Below are positions 1-4,901 of a stretch of 6,488 nucleotides of DNA, piece after piece (within the stretch, counting starts at the first letter, position 1; each line of letters opens with the position of its first letter). This DNA is from JBKHBQ01 sp046542305. GTDB taxonomy: Bacteria; Bacteroidota; Bacteroidia; Bacteroidales; 4484-276. Under the pieces are notes generated by a model. That model was given only the letters and a program-made list of their open reading frames with translations. It was not told where the DNA came from and ran no database searches. The position numbers and the translations under genes were made by a program. The stretch covers positions 1-6,488 of the forward strand of contig JBKHBQ010000225.1 of NCBI GenBank assembly GCA_046542305.1, read 5' to 3'.

Positions 1-247
1 GTTGGCCAAAGCCATCGACATCCTTGCCCAGGGTATCGAGAAGCAATCGCACAATCATGAGTTTTATTACAGGCTTGCAGGTTATCTGGCCCGCAAAGGC
101 CGCATGAAAGAAGCTGCAGAGAATTTCGAACTGGCCCTGCACCTGAATTTTGCCGATCACTACCTGCTGTTCGAGTTTTATCCCGACCTGAGGGAGAACG
201 AAGAATTCATGAACCTGCTTGAAATGTATAAACCCGATCAGGAATAA
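1..247 (+). CDS. TPR-repeat protein, C-terminal fragment (5' end outside window)
   Basis: The reading frame is open from the left edge, so this is the tail of a longer protein; the TTG at base 2 is probably an internal codon. The last 81 residues hold at least one recognisable tetratricopeptide helix pair, at about residues 18-51. It has the TPR spacing of aromatic and small residues (YYRLAGYLARKG, then EAAENFELALHLN). A further helix and a charged end (EMYKPDQE) follow. TPR solenoids are protein-interaction scaffolds. No catalytic motif or membrane segment is visible in this part, so the specific function cannot be named. The stop TAA is 14 bases before the DUF368 start, suggesting one transcript with the next two genes. 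The TPR assignment is fairly secure; the role is unknown. Confidence 0.75.
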   Translation, partial: LAKAIDILAQGIEKQSHNHEFYYRLAGYLARKGRMKEAAENFELALHLNFADHYLLFEFYPDLRENEEFMNLLEMYKPDQE

Positions 248-261
248 AAAACCAAATCTAC

Positions 262-1173
262 ATGAAACACTATCTGATCCTGGTACTCAAGGGAATGGGT
301 ATGGGCGCTGCGGATGTTGTGCCCGGCGTCAGTGGCGGAACCATCGCTTTTATTACAGGAATTTATGAGGAACTGATCAGGTCGATCAAATCCATAAACC
401 TGAAGGCGCTCAGGCTTTTGTTCAGTGGAAAAATTGCCGGATTCTGGAAAACCATTAACGGAACGTTCCTGTTGTCGATCATGCTGGGAATTGCCATCAG
501 CGTGTTATCGCTGGCCAGGCTGCTAACGTTTATTCTCGAGAACTATCCCGAATTGATCTGGTCGTTTTTCTTCGGCCTGATTGTGGCCTCCGCAATATAC
601 GTCGGTAAGCAGATCGGCAAATGGAACGCCTCCACCATCATCGCGATTATCGCAGGCGCAGTCGTAGCTTATTTTATCACTGAGATCACTCCGGCCGAAA
701 CAACCACTGCGGCCTGGTTTATATTTGTTTCGGGCGCCATTGCCATTTGCGCCATGATCCTGCCCGGGATATCCGGCAGCTTTATTTTGCTTCTGCTGGG
801 CAAATATGCCTACATCATTGGTGCGGTGAGCGAATTGAAGGTGGGGATTCTGGCCGTTTTTTTGGCGGGTGCAGCCGTCGGAATCATCAGCTTCAGCAAT
901 TTGCTGTCGTGGCTGCTCAGGAAATACCATGCCCCGACCATCGCCTTGCTGACCGGTTTTATGGTCGGTTCGCTCAACAAAGTGTGGCCCTGGAAAAATA
1001 CAATAGAAACTTTCGACCGGCACGGGCTGGTGAAAACCCTTTTGCAAGAGAACGTGCTGCCCGGCGCGTACGATGGCGATCCGCACCTTGCCATGGCTAT
1101 CGTGCTTGCCGTCACCGGTTTTGTGCTGATATTTGCCATCGAAAGGTTTGCCTCTCAAAAAGGACAGGTGTGA
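262..1173 (+). CDS. DUF368 family membrane protein (PopT-type polyprenyl-phosphate transporter family)
   Basis: A 303-residue polytopic inner-membrane protein. The family hallmark is near the N-terminus: residues 18-27 read DVVPGVSGGT, followed by GIYEELI (33-39). A second, related loop lies in the middle at residues 167-173 (LPGISGS), followed by a hydrophobic stretch ending GKY. The two PG(V/I)SG loops suggest two related halves, as in re-entrant-loop transporters. Further hydrophobic segments lie at about 69-90, 98-115, 124-141, 150-165, 190-212, 219-238 and 276-296. DUF368 proteins have been shown in other bacteria to return undecaprenyl phosphate across the cytoplasmic membrane for reuse in wall and polysaccharide synthesis; applying that role here is inference from the family. 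The ATG has an A-rich leader without a Shine-Dalgarno site. The stop TGA overlaps the aroE start. Full length for the family, no sign of damage. Confidence 0.9.
   Translation: MKHYLILVLKGMGMGAADVVPGVSGGTIAFITGIYEELIRSIKSINLKALRLLFSGKIAGFWKTINGTFLLSIMLGIAISVLSLARLLTFILENYPELIWSFFFGLIVASAIYVGKQIGKWNASTIIAIIAGAVVAYFITEITPAETTTAAWFIFVSGAIAICAMILPGISGSFILLLLGKYAYIIGAVSELKVGILAVFLAGAAVGIISFSNLLSWLLRKYHAPTIALLTGFMVGSLNKVWPWKNTIETFDRHGLVKTLLQENVLPGAYDGDPHLAMAIVLAVTGFVLIFAIERFASQKGQV
1157..1164 (+). promoter_or_regulatory. Shine-Dalgarno-like site for aroE
   Basis: AAAAAGGA lies inside the last codons of the DUF368 gene, with five bases between AGGA and the GTG at 1170. It supports the GTG start of aroE, for which no nearby in-frame ATG exists. 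Such a site is notable because neighbouring starts, such as those of the DUF368 gene and rplS, lack one. Ribosomes finishing the DUF368 gene could also reinitiate here. Confidence 0.55.
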
Positions 1174-1910
1174 AGTGTTTCGGACTCACCGGAAAATCAT
1201 TGATTCATAGCTTTTCGCAACATTATTTCACTGAAAAGTTCCTGAGGGAGAATTTTCCCGATTGCAGCTACGAATTGTTCGAACTGCAGAAACCACAGGA
1301 TATTCCGCAACTCGTGAAATCCCGTCCGGATATTGCCGGGCTGAACGTAACCATCCCTTTCAAGGAAAGCATCATCCCATACCTTGATCAGTGCGATGAG
1401 GAAGCCACGCGCATTGGTGCGGTGAATACCATCGCGGTAAGGCGCAAAAAGAATAACGTCATGCTGTCGGGCTTCAATACCGATGCATGGGGATTCGAAA
1501 ACTCCACGGATGTTTTTCTGCAGTATAAAAAGGCGCTGGTGCTCGGTACCGGCGGATCGGCCCGTGCAGTAGATTATGTGTTGAAGAAGTGGGGGATTGA
1601 AAGCTTGTTTGTTTCACGTAATCCTGCCGGCGGCAATGTAATTTCCTATGCAGGGCTTTCACCTGAAATAGTCGCCCGGCACCCATTCATCATCAATACC
1701 ACACCACTGGGCATGGTGCCGCACGTGCAGGATTTTCCGCCTATTCCGTATGAATTTATTTCAGAGAAGCATTTTCTTTACGACCTGATCTACAACCCAG
1801 CGCAAACGGTTTTTATGCAAAAAGGGCAGGCGGCCGGGGCCCGGGTGATGAACGGTGTGCACATGCTCGGGCTGCAGGCCGAACGCGCGTGGGAAATCTG
1901 GAATGCATGA
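1170..1910 (+). CDS. aroE: Shikimate dehydrogenase (NADP+), AroE
   Basis: Cytoplasmic enzyme that reversibly reduces 3-dehydroshikimate to shikimate with NADPH in the shikimate pathway to aromatic amino acids. The predicted 246 residues are at the short end for AroE but carry all main motifs. S14 and S16 (HSFS) bind shikimate. NVTIPFK at 59-65 supplies catalytic K65. IGAVNT at 82-87 and FNTD at 102-105 supply the substrate-binding N86 and catalytic D105. GTGGSARA at 126-133 is the nucleotide-binding glycine loop, followed by SRN at 149-151. NTTPLGM (176-182), YDLIYNP (204-210) and the NGVHMLGLQA segment with Q236 (228-237) complete the fold. The open frame extends upstream to 747 inside the DUF368 gene, but homology begins at KCFGLTGKS, so the start is GTG 1170. 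That GTG overlaps the DUF368 TGA by four bases (GTGA), implying translational coupling. No missing residues seen. Confidence 0.96.
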   Translation: MKCFGLTGKSLIHSFSQHYFTEKFLRENFPDCSYELFELQKPQDIPQLVKSRPDIAGLNVTIPFKESIIPYLDQCDEEATRIGAVNTIAVRRKKNNVMLSGFNTDAWGFENSTDVFLQYKKALVLGTGGSARAVDYVLKKWGIESLFVSRNPAGGNVISYAGLSPEIVARHPFIINTTPLGMVPHVQDFPPIPYEFISEKHFLYDLIYNPAQTVFMQKGQAAGARVMNGVHMLGLQAERAWEIWNA

Positions 1911-1971
1911 TCGTGCCTGAAACATTCGTGATGATTTCTTGTTAAAAACATTAAACAGGAAAGGCATCATC

Positions 1972-3342
1972 ATGAAAAAAATATTATTGATCCTCACATT
2001 TGTCATTGCATTTTTTCTGGCACAGGTACATTCGCAGGTTACGCTTGAAAGCACCACACTCGATACCACCACGCTGATCACCGGGCTGGATATTCCATGG
2101 GAAATCCAATACGGCCCTGATGGCTGGCTCTGGGTGACCGAGCGTCATGGTAGGGTAAGCCGCATACACCCCGAAACCGGCGAGCAGATCATTATTCTCG
2201 ATCATACCGGCGCGGTGCATCAGCAGGGTGAGTCGGGCATGCTCGGCATGGCGCTGCATACCGATTTCGAAGAGGTGCCACGCGTATATCTGGTTTACAC
2301 TTACCAGGAGGGGGGGATTAAGGAACGGCTGGTTTATTTTGATTATCAAAACAACAGCCTGATTAATGAGACCATCCTTATCGACGGCATTCCGGGAAAT
2401 ACTACCCATGACGGCTCGAGGCTGGTGATTACTCCCGACGGGAAATTATTGATGACCACCGGCGATGCCCAGAACCTATCGGCACCGCAAAACGTGAATT
2501 CGCTCAACGGAAAAATCCTGCGCATAAACCTCGATGGCACGATCCCGCAGGATAATCCGTTCGGCGGCGACAACTATGTTTATACTTTCGGGCACCGGAA
2601 TGCCCAGGGGCTGGATTATGGTCCTGACGGCATCCTTTACAGTTCTGAGCACGGCCCATCAACCGACGACGAGGTGAACATCATCGAAGAAGGCAGGAAT
2701 TACGGGTGGCCCGAGGTGCTTGGTTTTTGCGATACCCCGGCGGAGCAGGATTTTTGCGAAGAACATAATGTGAAGGAACCCATCTCTGCCTGGACGCCCA
2801 CCATCGCTCCTTCAGATCTCATTTATTATAATTATGATGCCATACCGGAATGGAAGCACACCATCCTGCTGACCGTGCTGAAGGATAAGCGGGTGGTGGA
2901 ACTTGAGCTTTCTCCCGACGGGAAGGAAATTACTGCCGAAAAGCAGTGGTTTGTTGGCTACTGGGGCCGTCTGCGCGATGTTTGTGCCAGCCCTGAGGGA
3001 GAATTGTTCCTGGCTACCAACGGCCAATCGTGGAGCAACAACGATCCTTTTACCCACAGCATCATCAAACTGGTGCCACAGGGAACTTCAACCGGAAATG
3101 CTGACAAGCCCCCCAAATCCATGATCAGGATTGTGCATGATGCGCCCGGAATAGTCAGCATTGATTTCAGCCAGGAATTGATGGGCGAAGGATATGCCAT
3201 TTTCAATCCTGCAGGGGTGCTGATCGGGGACGGAAAAGTCGGCGGCAAGCTTGATGTCAGCAACTTATCCCCCGGCGTGTACCTTGTGAATGTCAAGCAA
3301 ACAGGGCATGAGCGGGTGACCCGGAAGTTTGTGGTGAGGTAA
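1972..3342 (+). CDS. Secreted PQQ-dependent sugar dehydrogenase (GSDH family) with T9SS type A sorting domain
   Basis: A 456-residue quinoprotein of the glucose/sorbosone dehydrogenase family, expected to oxidise aldose sugars outside the cytoplasm using PQQ. Residues 1-21 are a signal peptide (MKK, hydrophobic core to about 17, likely cleavage after VHS). The six-bladed propeller domain spans about 30-375. Visible family landmarks are H146 in THDGSRL (likely catalytic base), the GHRN pair R209-N210, EHGP with DDEVN (226-236), NYGWP (243-247), K304 (LKDKR), and R333/R335 in GRLRDV. The histidine, arginine and lysine positions correspond to PQQ and active-site residues in studied relatives. 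Residues 384-456 form a T9SS type A C-terminal domain, with LDVSNLSPGVYLVNV and a basic KFVVR end, implying export across the outer membrane. The frame opens at TTG 1939, but ATG 1972 begins the signal peptide and has AGGAAAGG just upstream. The true substrate and electron acceptor are not evident. Confidence 0.9.
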   Translation: MKKILLILTFVIAFFLAQVHSQVTLESTTLDTTTLITGLDIPWEIQYGPDGWLWVTERHGRVSRIHPETGEQIIILDHTGAVHQQGESGMLGMALHTDFEEVPRVYLVYTYQEGGIKERLVYFDYQNNSLINETILIDGIPGNTTHDGSRLVITPDGKLLMTTGDAQNLSAPQNVNSLNGKILRINLDGTIPQDNPFGGDNYVYTFGHRNAQGLDYGPDGILYSSEHGPSTDDEVNIIEEGRNYGWPEVLGFCDTPAEQDFCEEHNVKEPISAWTPTIAPSDLIYYNYDAIPEWKHTILLTVLKDKRVVELELSPDGKEITAEKQWFVGYWGRLRDVCASPEGELFLATNGQSWSNNDPFTHSIIKLVPQGTSTGNADKPPKSMIRIVHDAPGIVSIDFSQELMGEGYAIFNPAGVLIGDGKVGGKLDVSNLSPGVYLVNVKQTGHERVTRKFVVR

Positions 3343-3375
3343 GGGAAAGAGATTTTTTATTTTTTTTGATTCATA

Positions 3376-3407
3376 TTGTTGTATTCAAAAATATTTCTGT
3401 ACTTTTG
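3376..3407 (+). promoter_or_regulatory. Bacteroidota-type promoter of rplS
   Basis: TACTTTTG at 3400-3407 is an exact match to the -7 consensus TAnnTTTG used by the primary sigma factor of this phylum. Upstream, TTGTTG at 3376-3381 offers a -33 TTG element with 18 or 21 bases of spacing. Transcription would start about 3411-3415, leaving a leader of roughly 30 bases before the ATG at 3443. The flanking region is strongly A/T-rich, including a T-run at 3353-3368. The leader is too short to hold a large structured regulator. Confidence 0.8.
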
Positions 3408-3442
3408 CACTCCTTTTTAGAGAATACTTAAATGCTAAAGCA

Positions 3443-3796
3443 ATGAGCAAGAAAGAACTTATATCGTACGTTGAAGATCAGGTAGAGATTAAGCAGATGC
3501 CCGATTTCAAAGCCGGAGATACCATTACGGTAACCTATAAAATCAAGGAAGGCAACAAGGAACGTTTGCAGAACTTTACCGGTGTGGTATTGCAGCGCAA
3601 AGGAAGCGGCCCGGCGGCCACTTTCACCGTTCGCAAAATTTCGGGCAACGTGGGTGTTGAAAGGATTTTCCCTGTATCATCACCGTTTATCGAGCAGATA
3701 GTGGTGAACAAACGTGGTGTAGTTCGCAGGGCAAGGATATTCTACCTCAGAGGATTGCGCGGTAAGAAAGCCAGGATTAAAGAAAAGAGAGTTTAG
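3443..3796 (+). CDS. rplS: 50S ribosomal protein bL19
   Basis: A 117-residue protein of the large ribosomal subunit, located near the 30S-50S interface. It has the full family pattern: an N-terminal helix (LISYVEDQV); the SH3-like barrel with FKAGDTITVTYKIKEGNKERLQ and FTGVVLQRKG; FTVRKISGNVGVERIFPV; and a basic C-terminal end with RRARIFYLRGLRGKKARIKE. Length is standard. The start ATG is preceded by A-rich sequence (CTAAAGCA) without a Shine-Dalgarno site, as is usual for highly expressed genes in this phylum. It has its own promoter upstream and intrinsic terminator downstream, and is not in the rpsP-rimM-trmD-rplS arrangement common in other phyla; no such gene is adjacent here. Regulation is probably by growth-rate control of its promoter (inference). 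Confidence 0.98.
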   Translation: MSKKELISYVEDQVEIKQMPDFKAGDTITVTYKIKEGNKERLQNFTGVVLQRKGSGPAATFTVRKISGNVGVERIFPVSSPFIEQIVVNKRGVVRRARIFYLRGLRGKKARIKEKRV

Positions 3797-3824
3797 TTTT
3801 TGTTTTTCATAATGTTTGTGTTTG

Positions 3825-3856
3825 AACCCGGTACCGATACCGGGTTTTTTATTTTC
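3825..3856 (+). terminator. Intrinsic terminator of rplS
   Basis: A perfect 9-bp stem, AACCCGGTA (3825-3833) with TACCGGGTT (3838-3846), closes a CCGA tetraloop. It is followed by a T-run to 3850, then ATTTTC. It lies 28 bases after the rplS stop. The opposite strand lacks a T-run after the hairpin, so this should terminate rplS much better than the converging RNase Z gene, whose stop codon (3849-3851) sits within the T-tract. Confidence 0.9.
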
Positions 3857-4769
3857 TTACAATTTTAAATGTAAGTCCGTCCTCAGCAAGTTCGGTTTCC
3901 GGGAAAATTTGTTTTGCTTCTTCCAGGAGCTTTTCCAGATTTTTGTAGCGTGCGCTGAAATGCCCGATGATCAGGCGGCCAGCCCCGGCTTTTCTGGCAA
4001 TGTCGGCTGCCTGTGCCGCGGTGGAATGATATTTTTCCTCAGCCTGATCGGCCATATCTTCCATAAATGTAGCTTCGTGATATACCAGGTCGGAGCCTTT
4101 TACATATTCCGCAGTAGCTTCGTTGTAGCGGGTGTCAGAACAATAGGCGAATGATCGTGGGGGTGGTGGCGCGATGGTGATCTGGCTGTTTTTGTAAAAC
4201 CTTCCCGATTGTGAAACATAATCTTCGCCGGATTTGATTTTGTGAATTTCTTCCACCGTAGGCCGTTCCTGCTTTACGAATTCCTTTCTGATTTTCAGCG
4301 GTTTTTTCTTTTCCGAAAATAAAAAGCCGGTGGTGGGGATGCGATGGTCGAGCGGGAAGGAGCGGATGAAATGATCGTCGTCCTCATAAAGAATCTCGGG
4401 TTCCGACGGATTGGTAGGGTGGTAAACAATATTAAACCGCAGCTCGGTGGCAGAGGCTTCCATCTGCAGATCGATGATCCCTTTGATACGCGGATCGGCA
4501 TATACATGCAGATCTTCCTGCCGGCCCAGCAGGTGCATCGAGGAAATCAGTCCTACCAGTCCGAAAAAATGATCGCCATGCAAATGGCTGATAAAAATAT
4601 GGCGGATCTTCTGGATTTTGAATCTGAAACGGCGGAGCTGAATCTGGGTGCCTTCGCCGCAATCTACCAGAAAAAATTTGTAGTTCATGTTGAGCAGGAT
4701 GCTCGATGGATTTCTTTTGGAGGTGGGCGTGGCGCTGCTGCTGCCCAATATTGTTGCTGAAAATGCCAT
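3849..4769 (-). CDS. rnz: Ribonuclease Z (tRNA 3' endonuclease)
   Basis: A 306-residue zinc-dependent metallo-beta-lactamase-fold endonuclease that trims the 3' trailer of tRNA precursors in the cytoplasm. The short (bacterial) form is complete. Landmarks are GSSSATPT (9-16), the VDCGEGTQIQL segment (35-45), and the zinc motif HLHGDH (62-67: H62, H64, D66, H67). Further ligands are H142 in LDHRIPTTGF, D212 in YCSDTRY, and H270 in IIGHFSARY. HEATF (231-235) and H248 (HSTAAQAA) match the catalytic-region motifs of the family. The segment at about 150-205, rich in K, E and P and ending IAPPPPRS, occupies the region before the SDT motif; the tRNA-binding flexible arm is less sharply defined than the zinc site. 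The ATG at 4769 starts directly on the conserved first strand (FSATILGSSS). It lies downstream of rpsA in the same direction, but the rpsA terminator between them suggests separate transcription. Confidence 0.96.
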   Translation of the reverse strand: MAFSATILGSSSATPTSKRNPSSILLNMNYKFFLVDCGEGTQIQLRRFRFKIQKIRHIFISHLHGDHFFGLVGLISSMHLLGRQEDLHVYADPRIKGIIDLQMEASATELRFNIVYHPTNPSEPEILYEDDDHFIRSFPLDHRIPTTGFLFSEKKKPLKIRKEFVKQERPTVEEIHKIKSGEDYVSQSGRFYKNSQITIAPPPPRSFAYCSDTRYNEATAEYVKGSDLVYHEATFMEDMADQAEEKYHSTAAQAADIARKAGAGRLIIGHFSARYKNLEKLLEEAKQIFPETELAEDGLTFKIVRK

Positions 4770-4803
4770 GTGTCGGGATTTGGTAAAAATTTCTTTAATC
4801 AGG

Positions 4804-4811
4804 CTAAGGTA
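4804..4811 (-). promoter_or_regulatory. Possible -7 element for rnz
   Basis: On the - strand TACCTTAG matches TAnnTTTG at all but one fixed position. It would start transcription about 28 bases before the RNase Z ATG and lies just after the rpsA terminator, where a promoter is expected. No convincing -33 TTTG is visible at the right distance, so this is a weak call based mainly on location. Confidence 0.3.
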
Positions 4812-4848
4812 ATTCTTTTTCCACGAACCGGTGAAAGGATGCAGTTCG

Positions 4849-4882
4849 AAAAAAAAAGCTGCCCCGGAAAAGGGCAGCTTTT
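4849..4882 (-). terminator. Intrinsic terminator of rpsA
   Basis: Reading the - strand, a GC-rich stem (GGGCAGC at 4872-4878 on the + strand paired with GCTGCCC at 4858-4864) is extended by four A-T pairs. It has a 7-base loop and is followed by an uninterrupted run of nine T (4849-4857). It begins about 20 bases after the rpsA stop. This is a strong canonical terminator that separates rpsA from RNase Z. Confidence 0.92.
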
Positions 4883-4901
4883 ATTTCACAGAAATCAGTG
4901 A

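Noticed and set aside
523..1158. Long - strand open frame opposite the DUF368 gene
   Set aside because: The translation is low in hydrophobic core and rich in G, Q, D and H with no recognisable motif; it is a shadow of the real gene.
747..1169. Upstream extension of the aroE frame to an ATG at 747
   Set aside because: It overlaps the DUF368 coding region for over 400 bases, its translation is not AroE-like and is rich in R, C and Q as shadow frames are, and homology begins at the GTG at 1170.
1939..1971. TTG start at 1939 for the sugar dehydrogenase
   Set aside because: It would place eleven extra residues before a typical MKK signal peptide; ATG 1972 is the better start.
1929..1972. Inverted repeat TGATGAT ... 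ATCATCA before the sugar dehydrogenase start
   Set aside because: The arms are only 7 bp with a 30-base loop, and there is no T-run; chance is likely.
3353..3368. T-rich run after the sugar dehydrogenase as a terminator
   Set aside because: No stable stem precedes it; it more likely belongs to the A/T-rich promoter region of rplS.
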